NCBI RefSeq assembly: GCF_002287925.1
Contig: NZ_CP016769.1
Location: 868,001 to 932,000, forward strand
Direction of reading: 5' to 3'
Length of the DNA: 64,000 bases
Source: Candidatus Planktophila lacus
Lineage (GTDB): Bacteria; Actinomycetota; Actinomycetes; Nanopelagicales; Nanopelagicaceae
Position numbers and translations under genes: made by a program. Below the pieces are notes generated by a model. It did not search any database. It was not told the DNA's origin and worked only from the letters and a program-made list of their open reading frames with translations. This document shows positions 37,545-46,706 of this stretch, one piece after another. Position 1 is the first letter of the stretch, and each line of letters opens with the position of its first letter.

Positions 37545-38810
37545 TTAAAGCTTATGGAGTTTTAGCTTTATCCCGATCCAGGCACCCGTAAAAGCTGTTG
37601 CGAAGAACACCCAGCCTGAGAGTGCGAATGACTGTGTTCCAGAGAGAAGCACTCCGACGGTGCAGCCGAGTGCGATCATCGAAGACCAACCGAGAAGCAG
37701 CCCACCAACGAGTGCGGTTATGGCGTTGCGCCAAGTTATCTGCTGGAATTTAAAGCGATTGCCTGCCAGCGCTGCGGCAAATGAAGCAATAACGATTCCG
37801 AGAATCAACCAACCGTTATTCACGATCGCTGTAGAAACAACTGCGATACAGCCAGCCATTAGATCTAAGCCATCAAGGTTCTGCGGAATCCAACCTTGGC
37901 CCTCAAAGTACGTACGAGAGGTTGTGCTTATCTGACGTGTTACGCCAAGAGGTTCTATTCGCAGATAAGCAAAGGTTCCGATTACTCCAAAGATTGCACC
38001 GGTAGTTAGCGGACGCCAACGATTGATGAGAAGTGATTGGCGCAGGCTTGCGAGATCAATCTTGGTCGCAACCGGATTAGAAAGTGGCGTGGAGTTTTTA
38101 CCAAATTTAATGGCAACTACTGCGATCAACGCAAGTAGCAACAGGGTTAACGCTAACGATCCGCCATAGCCCAAATAATGGGGCAACCAAGTTGTAGGTG
38201 CATCGCTTATGGATTTTGAGTACAACGTATTCCAACTCTTGAAGCCAAGTCCGAAGCCGATTAACGAACCAAATAGTGCAGGGTAGGCGCGCAGCGATCC
38301 TTGCCCGATGCGATAAAGATGGCCGCTAATGCAAGCACCTGAGAGCGCCATACCGATTCCGAATGCAAGACCTGCAACAACTAACGCGGTACTAACTGGT
38401 CCAATGTGTGCATTAGGTGGAAGGCGATCTGAACTTGTATCAGGCAAGAACTGCCCAAAGATAACTGCGTAACCAATTGCACCGACTGCTATCGCGCTAA
38501 GGATAGATAAGAACGGTGTTGTGTCACGGTCTTCAATGGCATCGCGGAAGATGCAGAAGAAACAGAATCGACCTCTCTCGAAAGCGATTCCGAGGGCGCT
38601 ACCAATCAAGAGCGATAGCGCTGCATTCACGCCAGTTCCTTCGTTATCACTTAATTGGTATGCGGTGAATAGCAAACCAACTACCAATAACGCTGCTAAC
38701 CCTGTTCTTACAGAATCACCCTTGCTCCAGGTAGAAACCTCAGTAGAGGTTCCGGAATCTCCAGAACCTCTACCAAAGTTAGTATCTGCGCTAATTACGC
38801 TGCTCCCCAA
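37545..38810 (-). CDS. YeeE/YedE-family (TsuA-like) sulfur-compound transporter
   Basis: 421-residue polytopic membrane protein of the sulfur-transport (DUF395) family; TsuA members import thiosulfate through conserved cysteines. Such cysteines are present in GRFCFFCIF, MALSGACISGHLY and IALGCTVGVL. The two-fold repeated G-x-x-x-G-C-x-x-G pattern and about ten membrane segments fit. It starts at TTG 38810, overlapping the end of the exported rhodanese gene by 16 bases, so the two are coupled. Thiosulfate as the substrate is inferred from that partner. Confidence 0.85.
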   Translation of the reverse strand: MGSSVISADTNFGRGSGDSGTSTEVSTWSKGDSVRTGLAALLVVGLLFTAYQLSDNEGTGVNAALSLLIGSALGIAFERGRFCFFCIFRDAIEDRDTTPFLSILSAIAVGAIGYAVIFGQFLPDTSSDRLPPNAHIGPVSTALVVAGLAFGIGMALSGACISGHLYRIGQGSLRAYPALFGSLIGFGLGFKSWNTLYSKSISDAPTTWLPHYLGYGGSLALTLLLLALIAVVAIKFGKNSTPLSNPVATKIDLASLRQSLLINRWRPLTTGAIFGVIGTFAYLRIEPLGVTRQISTTSRTYFEGQGWIPQNLDGLDLMAGCIAVVSTAIVNNGWLILGIVIASFAAALAGNRFKFQQITWRNAITALVGGLLLGWSSMIALGCTVGVLLSGTQSFALSGWVFFATAFTGAWIGIKLKLHKL

Positions 38811-39757
38811 ATAGTTCCGGCTGGGTTGTTAATTGGATTTCCAACTCCATTTCCGTATTCAGTCCAAGAACCGTCATAGTTCTTAACTTCATATCCGAGG
38901 ATTTCGCTAAGTACGAACCAAGTGAGCGATGAACGCTCACCAATGCGGCAATAGGTAATGATTGGCTTCTTGCCATCAATCCCCTTATCGGCGTAGAGCT
39001 TCTTGAGATCTGCGACGGTCTTAAATGTTCCATCCGCATTAACGTTTGCACCCCATGGCACATTAACGGCACCTGGGATATGTCCGGCACGGACTGCAAG
39101 TTCCTGGAATCCGGCTGGAGCAAAAATTTTACCGTTGTACTCATCAGCTGAGCGAATATCAACCAAATCTGCTGAACCCTTCTTGCGGACTGCAGGAAGC
39201 ACATCGCGAATCAAAGTTGCACGGATTGATTTATCAGCCTTAGTTGCAACGAAGTTGCCTTCTTTTGGTGCTGGAACAACAGTTGTAAATGGACGGCCAT
39301 CCTTCTCCCACTTAACGCGTCCGCCATCTACTAGTCGAACATCTTCAATACCGTAGGTGTTAAAGATCCACGCACCCCAAGCAGCGAACCAGTTGTTCTT
39401 ATCTCCATAGAGAACCACAGTTGAATTCTTATTGATACCAGCGGCGCGAGCTAACTTCTGAAAACGTGCGCCAGCGACGATGTCACGGTTTACAACTTCA
39501 ACAAGATCTGTGTACCAATTGAACTTAACTGCGTTCTTGATATGTCCGCGCTCGTAAAGACCAGCCTCAGTGCTTACTTCGATGATCTTCACATCTGGGT
39601 TATCCAAATTCTTCTCTAGCCAGTCGGTCTGAACAACAGAGCGGGCTAGGTTCTTTGGAGCCGCACTGGCAGGTGCAACAGTCACGCCGGCGACTAAGCC
39701 CAGGCTAAGTAAGGCAACAACAATATTCTTCGGTCGAACTACTAAATTCTTAAACAT
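38795..39757 (-). CDS. Exported thiosulfate/3-mercaptopyruvate sulfurtransferase (rhodanese)
   Basis: 320 residues. A Sec signal peptide (hydrophobic core about 11-28, cleavage near Ala-Ser-Ala-Ala) precedes two rhodanese domains. The N-terminal domain has an Asp where the catalytic Cys would be (LYGDKNNWFAAWG) and is probably structural. The C-terminal domain has Cys270 in the thiosulfate-type loop CRIGERS. It would act outside the membrane, transferring sulfane sulfur for the transporter encoded immediately downstream. Upstream lies a TATAAA-like sequence and an 8-bp inverted repeat. Confidence 0.88.
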   Translation of the reverse strand: MFKNLVVRPKNIVVALLSLGLVAGVTVAPASAAPKNLARSVVQTDWLEKNLDNPDVKIIEVSTEAGLYERGHIKNAVKFNWYTDLVEVVNRDIVAGARFQKLARAAGINKNSTVVLYGDKNNWFAAWGAWIFNTYGIEDVRLVDGGRVKWEKDGRPFTTVVPAPKEGNFVATKADKSIRATLIRDVLPAVRKKGSADLVDIRSADEYNGKIFAPAGFQELAVRAGHIPGAVNVPWGANVNADGTFKTVADLKKLYADKGIDGKKPIITYCRIGERSSLTWFVLSEILGYEVKNYDGSWTEYGNGVGNPINNPAGTIWGAA

Positions 39758-39842
39758 ACTTCTCTCCTTAAAATAGTTTTATACATGGAAAACTGGCTGA
39801 AATAAAAGGTTTGATGGCTTGCTTAAAATCAGCAGGCAGAGG

Positions 39843-39884
39843 TGTTTACACGGCAGAAATCAATTACGCGACGCTTTGTAAACA
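39843..39884. promoter_or_regulatory. Spaced inverted repeat upstream of the rhodanese gene
   Basis: TGTTTACA at 39843-39850 and TGTAAACA at 39877-39884, exact 8-bp inverted repeats 34 bases apart centre to centre, 86-127 bases before the rhodanese start. Spacing suggests two half-sites on about the same helix face. Could also be chance in AT-rich sequence. Confidence 0.3.
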
Positions 39885-39955
39885 TGGTGGAAATATAAAT
39901 TGATAACTTGCTAAACGCAACACGCCAATTATTTGCAGATGCGATCTATCTATAG

Positions 39956-40153
39956 TTACTTGTATTTAACAGTCTCATTCGGGTAAGCAGCACATACTGC
40001 GCGCCATATTTCATGCGGTTCAAGCCCAGATTGCAACGCTTCATCCACGCTCTTACTGCCGAGTTCAGTAATTGCAATGTCTTTGCAGAAGGAAGGAGCC
40101 CATTGCTCTCCGAATGAGAGAGTTAAACGTTCGCGAAGATCAGAAATACGCAT
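39956..40153 (-). CDS. DUF3046 family protein
   Basis: 65-residue actinobacterial protein of unknown function that usually sits just upstream of recA. It fits the family pattern MRISDLRERL...FGEQWAPSFCKDIAI and ends PHEIWRAVCAAYP. Here the sulfur genes, TspO and YaaA separate it from recA. It begins 18 bases after the TetR-family gene stop. Confidence 0.85.
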   Translation of the reverse strand: MRISDLRERLTLSFGEQWAPSFCKDIAITELGSKSVDEALQSGLEPHEIWRAVCAAYPNETVKYK

Positions 40154-40171
40154 TTAATCGATAGTTAAAAT

Positions 40172-40735
40172 TTAAAAGAGGGTGCGATCGACTAAGAGTT
40201 CTGCTTGTTCGCGAGACTGAGCCAGGGTTAGTGGTTGCATCGCCTGCCCCATCAGCCAACGCATAGCAACGCCTGTGCCTGCTGCAGATTTAGTTGCGTT
40301 GTACAAACACTTTGCCAGTTCGAGATAAAGGGGATGTTCTGCATGAGAGAGCATCTCGGTAAGCGCTGCTTTATCGTGAATGCGCATCGCAGATAGCGCA
40401 CCATCTGTTGAAATGTAGAGCGAAAGCTTTTCCAGGGCATCAGCTGGGGTGCCTGCCTTGTTTGCCAGGTCAATCATGAATTCAACTTCTGCGGTGATTA
40501 ACGCAGAGATCACCGCTGATTTATCGCGGTAATGGTTATATAAAGTTGCGCGGGATACCTGTGAAGCATCTGCGATTTCGATCATGGAGATATTTGATAG
40601 ACCAAATTGTGAAATTAATTTTTTAGCGCCTTCTAAAATTGCGCTCTCGGTACGGCGGTGGGTTGCACCTTGGGTGGCGTACTTAGGCTGCGTCGACAAC
40701 GGACAACTTCGCACTCTCTTGAGACTTGAGCTCAA
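40172..40735 (-). CDS. TetR-family transcriptional regulator
   Basis: N-terminal HTH of the TetR type: [38 protein letters not shown] in sequence order about residues 34-71 (shown by the separate pieces [24 protein letters not shown]). The C-terminal ligand domain (about 75-187) is not assignable. No in-frame ATG lies before the HTH; candidates are TTG 40735, GTG 40714 and TTG 40699, all within or at the end of the XRE gene, so the two overlap. The shortest gives 175 residues. Targets are unknown. Confidence 0.8.
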   Translation of the reverse strand: MSSSLKRVRSCPLSTQPKYATQGATHRRTESAILEGAKKLISQFGLSNISMIEIADASQVSRATLYNHYRDKSAVISALITAEVEFMIDLANKAGTPADALEKLSLYISTDGALSAMRIHDKAALTEMLSHAEHPLYLELAKCLYNATKSAAGTGVAMRWLMGQAMQPLTLAQSREQAELLVDRTLF

Positions 40736-40949
40736 GTGAGACGTTGGTAATCACAGAAGAAAGAGTTAGATCTAGCGCTTCACAGATTGCATTTAATAAT
40801 TCTGAGGATGCTTCCTTTTGGCCGCGTTCTACTTCAGAGAGGTAACCGAGTGACACGCGTGCTTCGCGTGCGACATCGCGCAATGTGCGTGACTGTTCAG
40901 TACGGGCAGCGCGCAGGGTCTGGCCAACTGCTGTGCGTAGTAGCGCCAT
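40683..40949 (-). CDS. XRE-family HTH regulator (ClgR-like)
   Basis: 88 residues with a Cro/CI helix-turn-helix: [23 protein letters not shown], then [14 protein letters not shown]. This pattern and the location between pncC/pgsA and recA match the actinobacterial ClgR regulator of Clp protease genes. Two ATGs are possible (40958, 40949); AAGGG has nine-base spacing to the second, so 40949 is preferred. Specific ClgR function is inferred from family and position. Confidence 0.8.
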   Translation of the reverse strand: MALLRTAVGQTLRAARTEQSRTLRDVAREARVSLGYLSEVERGQKEASSELLNAICEALDLTLSSVITNVSLELKSQESAKLSVVDAA

Positions 40950-40966
40950 GGTGGTCATCCCTTCTC

Positions 40967-41461
40967 TTATCTATCGCGTTGTCTAAGGATACGCGCAAAT
41001 GAGGCGATCGCGCTTGCTACGGTGGCGTTTCGCACAACTTCACGTTCACCAGAGAGCGAAAGTTCTATTACTTGAACTATCGGGCCAACGAAGGCTACGA
41101 AAACTCGGCCGGCATCAGAGCCATCGGATGGCCCAGGTCCTGCGACGCCAGTGGTTGCAATCGCCCAGGTGGAACCAAATGATTTATTGGCGCCGTGCCC
41201 CATGGCAATTGCAACTTCTTCGCTGACAACTGAGCGTTCTGCAATCACAGATTCATCTACTCCCAAGTGCGAAACTTTTATCTCAGGACGATAAGCAGTT
41301 AGTGATCCAAGAAAAACATCTGAGGCGCCAGGAACAATTGTTAGCGCGTTGCTTAGCCCGCCTGCAGTAAGTGATTCTGCGGTGGAGAGAGTTTCGCCAC
41401 GAGTGCGCAGCGAGTCATGGATATCGGAGACAAGGCCGAGAATCTCTTTTGAAAGCTCCAT
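40967..41461 (-). CDS. pncC: Nicotinamide-nucleotide amidase (CinA C-terminal domain)
   Basis: Deamidates NMN in pyridine nucleotide recycling. 164-residue single CinA domain with [21 protein letters not shown] and [15 protein letters not shown]. The N-terminal molybdopterin-binding half of CinA is absent, as in many actinobacteria. It lies between XRE and pgsA, the conserved place. Confidence 0.9.
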   Translation of the reverse strand: MELSKEILGLVSDIHDSLRTRGETLSTAESLTAGGLSNALTIVPGASDVFLGSLTAYRPEIKVSHLGVDESVIAERSVVSEEVAIAMGHGANKSFGSTWAIATTGVAGPGPSDGSDAGRVFVAFVGPIVQVIELSLSGEREVVRNATVASAIASFARILRQRDR

Positions 41462-41478
41462 GGTGGCTCCGAATTAAT

Positions 41479-42030
41479 CTAATTGGTGGTCTGTGGTCTA
41501 AAAGCAGATCGTACATAGTAAGCACCGGTCACGATAGTGAGTGCGATCGCAATATACATAAATCCATCACGGAACCAATAGAGCGAAGGATCTAGCGGCA
41601 GAACATAGAAACCTGTTCCGAAACCTTGGAAGGCAGCCTTTATCTTTCCGCCCTTATTCGCCGGAATTACTCCCCGCTTAACAATGGCTAATCTAAAGAA
41701 GGTTATTCCTATTTCGCGAGCCAAGATCACGATTGTGATCCACCAAGGCATGCGGTCGAGAATTGATAGGCAGATCATTGCCGTTCCGACCATCGCCTTA
41801 TCCGCAACTGGATCTAGGAATTTACCTAGCTCAGTTATCTGTTGGCGACTGCGCGCTAACTTGCCATCGACAATATCGGTCAGACCTAAGATGAAAAATA
41901 TCCACCACGAAATAATCTGCCAGTTGTAATCATCTCCCCCGTTCATGAAGAGGGCTACCGCGCCAAAGGGAATTAGTACAAGTCGTGCGATAGTTAAAGA
42001 GTTAGGAGTTATGAAGGCGGGGACTCTCAC
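41479..42030 (-). CDS. pgsA: CDP-diacylglycerol--glycerol-3-phosphate 3-phosphatidyltransferase
   Basis: Membrane enzyme making phosphatidylglycerol phosphate. The CDP-alcohol phosphotransferase motif D-G-x2-A-R-x8-G-x3-D-x3-D is present as [23 protein letters not shown] split across residues about 55-77. About five membrane segments; 183 residues. Start overlaps the rimO stop as ATGA. Confidence 0.93.
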   Translation of the reverse strand: MRVPAFITPNSLTIARLVLIPFGAVALFMNGGDDYNWQIISWWIFFILGLTDIVDGKLARSRQQITELGKFLDPVADKAMVGTAMICLSILDRMPWWITIVILAREIGITFFRLAIVKRGVIPANKGGKIKAAFQGFGTGFYVLPLDPSLYWFRDGFMYIAIALTIVTGAYYVRSAFRPQTTN

Positions 42031-43421
42031 AGCGCACGCGCCACCAAATCTGCGCCCATGGATTCGATAACCACGGCATCAATGTATTGCCCGACCTTAA
42101 AGCCAGTTCCGATAAATGAGGTTGTGCCATCTACTTCAGGGCCTTGGTGTGCGGCGCGACCTTCTTGTAGCTCTTCATCTTCAATAAGGACGCGCACATT
42201 CTCGCCAATACGGGCTGCTGCGCGCATGGAAACCATCTCATCAGCCAATGAAGATAAAGCCTCAACGCGTTCGCGGATAACTTCTTCGGCAACTTTATCT
42301 GTGAGATCAAGGGCCTCAGTATTGTCTTCATCAGAGTAGCCAAAGATGCCGATCGCATCTAATTTAGCGGCGCTAATGAAGTTTGCAAGATCGTCATAAT
42401 CTTCTTGCGTCTCCCCCGGAAAGCCAACGATGAAGTTAGAGCGAATACCTGCTTCAGGAGATAGCGCTCTGATCTGAGCAATCAAATGTAAGAATTTTTC
42501 AGAATCTCCAAAGCGGCGCATGCGACGCAAGACTGTAGGGCTGGTGTGCTGGAATGAGAGATCAAAATATGGCGCAATTTTTTCATTTTCGATCATTGCC
42601 TGTAGCAACGATGGGCGCATCTCGGCTGGCTGCAGATAGGAAAGGCGAACTCTCTCGATGCCCTCGATCGCAGCAAAGTCAGGAAGTATCTTCTCCATTA
42701 ACTTTAGATCACCGAGATCTTTTCCATATGAAGTCGTATTTTCACTTACCAAGAAGAGCTCAGTGACCCCGTTCTTGGCGAGCCATTTTCCTTCTTCTAT
42801 GATCTCGGTTGGCTTGCGTGAGATAAATGAACCGCGGAAATAAGGAATCGCACAGAATGAACAACGACGATCACAACCGGAGGCAATCTTTAGCGGCGCC
42901 CATGGAGCGTTACCTAAACGTTTACGAAAGAGCGAACCGCCTGCGCCGAGTGAAGATGCATAAGACTCATCAATGGCTTCTTGACGTGCAGCTGGGCGAT
43001 CAGCTGGAGCAATAGGCAGTAACGATCTGCGATCTCGTGGAACATGTGGCGTATGAGCATTTCCAGAAACAATTGATTGCAAGCGGGCTGAAATATCTTG
43101 GTAATCATCGAAGCCCAAAATACCGTCGGCTTCAGGTAACGCCTTTGCTAACTCTTGTCCGTACCGCTCGGCCATACATCCAACGGCGACAACCGCGCGC
43201 GTGGTTCCGTGGCCTTTTAGCGAATTAGCCTCAAGCAAGGCATCGATTGAATCTTTCTTTGCAGATTCTATAAAGCCACAGGTATTTACAACGGCGACTT
43301 CGGCATCTTCAACTTCGCTAACCAGAGTCCAGCCATCGGCTGCTAAACGGCCAGCAAGTTCTTCGGAGTCGACTTCATTACGGGCGCAGCCCATGGTGAC
43401 TATTGCAACTGTCCGACTCAT
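42027..43421 (-). CDS. rimO: Ribosomal protein S12 methylthiotransferase RimO
   Basis: Radical-SAM enzyme that methylthiolates Asp88 of S12. Auxiliary-cluster cysteines Cys12, Cys48, Cys82; radical-SAM triad Cys183, Cys187, Cys190 in CDRRCSFC; C-terminal TRAM domain. The motifs [11 protein letters not shown] and [11 protein letters not shown] are RimO-type, separating it from MiaB at 2785-4218. Length 464. Confidence 0.95.
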   Translation of the reverse strand: MSRTVAIVTMGCARNEVDSEELAGRLAADGWTLVSEVEDAEVAVVNTCGFIESAKKDSIDALLEANSLKGHGTTRAVVAVGCMAERYGQELAKALPEADGILGFDDYQDISARLQSIVSGNAHTPHVPRDRRSLLPIAPADRPAARQEAIDESYASSLGAGGSLFRKRLGNAPWAPLKIASGCDRRCSFCAIPYFRGSFISRKPTEIIEEGKWLAKNGVTELFLVSENTTSYGKDLGDLKLMEKILPDFAAIEGIERVRLSYLQPAEMRPSLLQAMIENEKIAPYFDLSFQHTSPTVLRRMRRFGDSEKFLHLIAQIRALSPEAGIRSNFIVGFPGETQEDYDDLANFISAAKLDAIGIFGYSDEDNTEALDLTDKVAEEVIRERVEALSSLADEMVSMRAAARIGENVRVLIEDEELQEGRAAHQGPEVDGTTSFIGTGFKVGQYIDAVVIESMGADLVARAL

Positions 43422-43447
43422 TTGTCAGATGGTACAGCGTGCAGAGA

Positions 43448-44191
43448 TTACTTGGATCTAAAAGTCTTACGAATCTCCTGATTACGCGCACCTAGCGGCG
43501 CTAATTTCTGACCATTTAGCGTTAAATCAAGATCTCCCGCATTGCTTAGATAAACACTGATAGATGTTGGAGCGCTAAAGCTCTTGGTGTCGCCTTGAAA
43601 GATAGGGTCTTGAAAAAGTGTTTTACCACCGGCAACAACATGAATATTTGAACTTCCTCGCGTTGCCGAAATTGTTAACTTCATTTCGCCATTTGCTGAA
43701 GCAGGAACGCTTTCAGTTGCGGCAGGTTCTGTGGCTACTGCTGAAGCAGAGGCCAAAGGTGTTGGTGTTGCAGATGGAGTTGTCGTAACAACAGGCGTTA
43801 CCGTGGTTTCAGAATTCGAAATGATGATTTGACCTACTGCAATTGCAGATAAGAGTACGACTGAAGCGATTACCAGCGACTTGGGCTTAATAGATTTACG
43901 TTCCGTCGGTATTCGGGATACATTATTTTCAACCAACATGTCATGAATCTTTCGCGATTCGCTAGAGTGCTCTTCGTTGTAAAGATCAATCAGCGTCTGT
44001 GGCTCTACGAATATATGAGCAGCAATGTTGCGAAGATGTCCGCGTGCATAAGTGTCGCCACCGCAATTAACGAACTTATTTTTTTCCATCTCAATAAGCA
44101 ATCCAGGGCGAATGCTTAGCCGTGATGCGAGTTCGTCAATACTCAGGCCAGCGCTTTCGCGCGCACCTTGCATAAATTGACCAAGTGACAT
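43448..44191 (-). CDS. RodZ-like protein: N-terminal HTH, one membrane helix, C-terminal DUF4115
   Basis: 247 residues. Residues 1-70 form a Cro-type HTH (SLGQFMQGARESAGLSIDEL, then SRLSIRPGLL), a single membrane helix lies about 106-125, a Thr/Pro/Ala-rich linker follows, and the last 75 residues form a beta-rich DUF4115 domain. This is RodZ architecture, a cell-shape factor linked to MreB elsewhere. ATG 44191 is preferred over TTG 44203. It lies between ftsK and rimO as in other actinobacteria. Confidence 0.8.
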   Translation of the reverse strand: MSLGQFMQGARESAGLSIDELASRLSIRPGLLIEMEKNKFVNCGGDTYARGHLRNIAAHIFVEPQTLIDLYNEEHSSESRKIHDMLVENNVSRIPTERKSIKPKSLVIASVVLLSAIAVGQIIISNSETTVTPVVTTTPSATPTPLASASAVATEPAATESVPASANGEMKLTISATRGSSNIHVVAGGKTLFQDPIFQGDTKSFSAPTSISVYLSNAGDLDLTLNGQKLAPLGARNQEIRKTFRSK

Positions 44192-44331
44192 TTCTGCTCG
44201 CAATGCTAAGTATCGGGATTACTGATGAGTAAAGTCTAGAACCGCAATCACCCCAGCGATAGCCATATACGTGAATCCTGAGTGAAATCACCCCCAGAGG
44301 TAGTCCCCTATTTGGTTACTGTCACCGCTCT

Positions 44332-46689
44332 TTAGTAATCGCGGAGCGTGGCAAGAACCGAATCGAGTTCATCTGGCTTAACCATCACAACTCGTGCCTT
44401 GGAACCTTCTGATGGTCCAACGATTCCGCGAGATTCCATCAAATCCATCAAGCGACCGGCTTTTGCAAAACCGACTCTAAGTTTTCGTTGCAGCATTGAG
44501 GTAGAACCAAATTGCGTTCCGACAACCAGCTCAATCGCTTGAAGCAATAGATCTAAATCATCACCGATCTCTTTATCAACCATCATTGAAGATTGCGGTG
44601 CAACTGTGACATCTTCACGATAGCGAGGCGATAATTGCTTCTTGACGTGGTTGGTAACCGCTTCAATTTCGCGCTCTGAAACGTAGGCTCCCTGAATACG
44701 GATAGCGCGGGAAGCTCCCATTGGAATAAATAAACCATCGCCTTGTCCAACGAGCTTTTCTGCGCCCGGGCTATCTAAGATAACGCGGCTATCAGCCAGA
44801 GAACTTGTTGCAAAGGAAAGACGTGATGGAACGTTTGCCTTAATGAGACCGGTGACAACATCTACTGAAGGGCGCTGGGTGGCAAGAACTAAGTGGATAC
44901 CTGCAGAACGTGCCAACTGAGTAATACGTACAACAGATTCTTCAACTTCACGTGCAGCAACCATCATCAAATCTGCGAGCTCATCAATAATTACAAGTAG
45001 ATAAGGGTATGGCTCAACTACGCGATCACTTCCTGGAGGCGGAATAACTTTTCCAGCGCGAACCGCCTTGTTGAAGTCATCGATATGTCTAAATCCAAAG
45101 GTTGAAAGATCCTCATAGCGAAGATCCATTTCGCGGACCACCCAAGTAAGGGCATCTGCCGCTTTCTTAGGGTTGGTAATGATTGGAGTAATCAGATGAG
45201 GAATACCTTCATAGGCGGTTAACTCAACTCGCTTGGGATCGATTAAAACCAAGCGAACTTCATCAGGTGTTGCACGCATTAAAATCGATGTAATCATCGC
45301 GTTAATCATCGATGATTTACCAGCACCTGTCGCACCTGCCACTAATAAGTGCGGCATCTTCGCCAAGTTGGCACATACAAAATTTCCTTCAACATCTTTA
45401 CCTAGCGCGACCAGCATCGGGTGGTGATCCTGGCCTGCAACAGTTGAGCGCATAACATCGCCCAAAGCCACGATTTCACGGTCGGTATTTGGAATCTCGA
45501 TACCGACTGCAGATTTTCCTGGGATCGGCGAGAGGATGCGCACATCGCTAGATGCAACTGCATAGGAAATGTTTTTAGCTAGCGCGGTGATTCGCTCGAC
45601 CTTTACCGCGTTTCCGAGTTCTACTTCATAGCGCGTAACCGTTGGGCCACGCATAAAGCCAGTAACTTGGGCATCGATGTCAAACTGTAGAAAGACTTCG
45701 GTTAGCGCTGCAACTACGGTGTCATTGGCCTTCGATTTCGCCTTTGCGGCGGGGCCGGTGCGCAGTAAATCTTGTGGTGGCAACAAGTAATTTGAGTCGG
45801 CAGTTAATAAAAGTTGTTCGGGACGCTTTCCAGTTGCTGGCGGCGCAGTTGTAGTAGCAGTCGGAGCCTGAACTACGCGAGGAACCTCAACTGTGAATTC
45901 TTCATCAAATGACTCTTCATCAATATCTTCTTCAGTTTCATCCGCATGCTGGTTCCAGGCAACAACGGGGGTTTCAAATGGTGGGGTATCAGTAATTTCA
46001 AAGTCGGCTTCTTCACGTTGCGGGCGTTTTGACCAGAGCCAAATACCAGTGTTCTTAACGCGAATACCAACTGATGAAAGTGGAGTCGCGGTTGTAACTA
46101 ATAAACCAAAGCAGAACAGTGCGATCAAGAATGGATATGCCAAGAGCGATGTCATTAACGCTTCTAGCGGCATAGATACCGCGTAGCCCAACCATCCCCC
46201 ACCATGGCGCATCGCAGTTGCACCTGTTGGATTAACTGCACCTAGCGAACCATTTAATAAGTGCGCCAAACCGGAAGCGCTAACAACCAAGGTGATTACA
46301 CCAACGATGATCCGTGAAGTTGCTTTCTGGTTATCTGGAGTGCGGAATAAACGCAGTGCAAAGTAGAGAATTAACAGCGGTGCAAAGAAACCAATTCGGC
46401 CGAAGGCGCCGTAGATAACTGCGTAAAGGTTTCGGCCTACAAAGTTATCGGCTGCAAACCAAGTTCCGGCAAATGCAGCAAGGGCAAGAATTAAAAGTAG
46501 GAAAGCTAGGCCATCGCGATGATGGGCGGGATCTAAGTCGCGGGCACCTCGAGCCAAGAAGCGCACAGTTGAACCCAGCGCCTTGGCGATAGTTCTCCAA
46601 AGGGCGCTAATCGAACGCCCAACAAATGAGAGCGCGATTTGCCCAGCGCCACCTGATTTGCGAGTAGTTGTGCGTTTTCTCTTAGCCAC
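44332..46689 (-). CDS. ftsK: DNA translocase FtsK
   Basis: Septal DNA pump that resolves chromosome dimers. Four N-terminal membrane helices (about residues 60-210), an acidic/Pro/Thr linker (about 225-300), the RecA-like motor with Walker A AGATGAGKSSM and Walker B LLVIIDELADLMMV, and a C-terminal gamma winged helix (about 720-785) for KOPS recognition. 785 residues. The 140-base gap to the RodZ-like gene holds no recognisable terminator. Confidence 0.96.
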   Translation of the reverse strand: MAKRKRTTTRKSGGAGQIALSFVGRSISALWRTIAKALGSTVRFLARGARDLDPAHHRDGLAFLLLILALAAFAGTWFAADNFVGRNLYAVIYGAFGRIGFFAPLLILYFALRLFRTPDNQKATSRIIVGVITLVVSASGLAHLLNGSLGAVNPTGATAMRHGGGWLGYAVSMPLEALMTSLLAYPFLIALFCFGLLVTTATPLSSVGIRVKNTGIWLWSKRPQREEADFEITDTPPFETPVVAWNQHADETEEDIDEESFDEEFTVEVPRVVQAPTATTTAPPATGKRPEQLLLTADSNYLLPPQDLLRTGPAAKAKSKANDTVVAALTEVFLQFDIDAQVTGFMRGPTVTRYEVELGNAVKVERITALAKNISYAVASSDVRILSPIPGKSAVGIEIPNTDREIVALGDVMRSTVAGQDHHPMLVALGKDVEGNFVCANLAKMPHLLVAGATGAGKSSMINAMITSILMRATPDEVRLVLIDPKRVELTAYEGIPHLITPIITNPKKAADALTWVVREMDLRYEDLSTFGFRHIDDFNKAVRAGKVIPPPGSDRVVEPYPYLLVIIDELADLMMVAAREVEESVVRITQLARSAGIHLVLATQRPSVDVVTGLIKANVPSRLSFATSSLADSRVILDSPGAEKLVGQGDGLFIPMGASRAIRIQGAYVSEREIEAVTNHVKKQLSPRYREDVTVAPQSSMMVDKEIGDDLDLLLQAIELVVGTQFGSTSMLQRKLRVGFAKAGRLMDLMESRGIVGPSEGSKARVVMVKPDELDSVLATLRDY

Positions 46690-46706
46690 ACCTTTAATCT
46701 TAGCGG

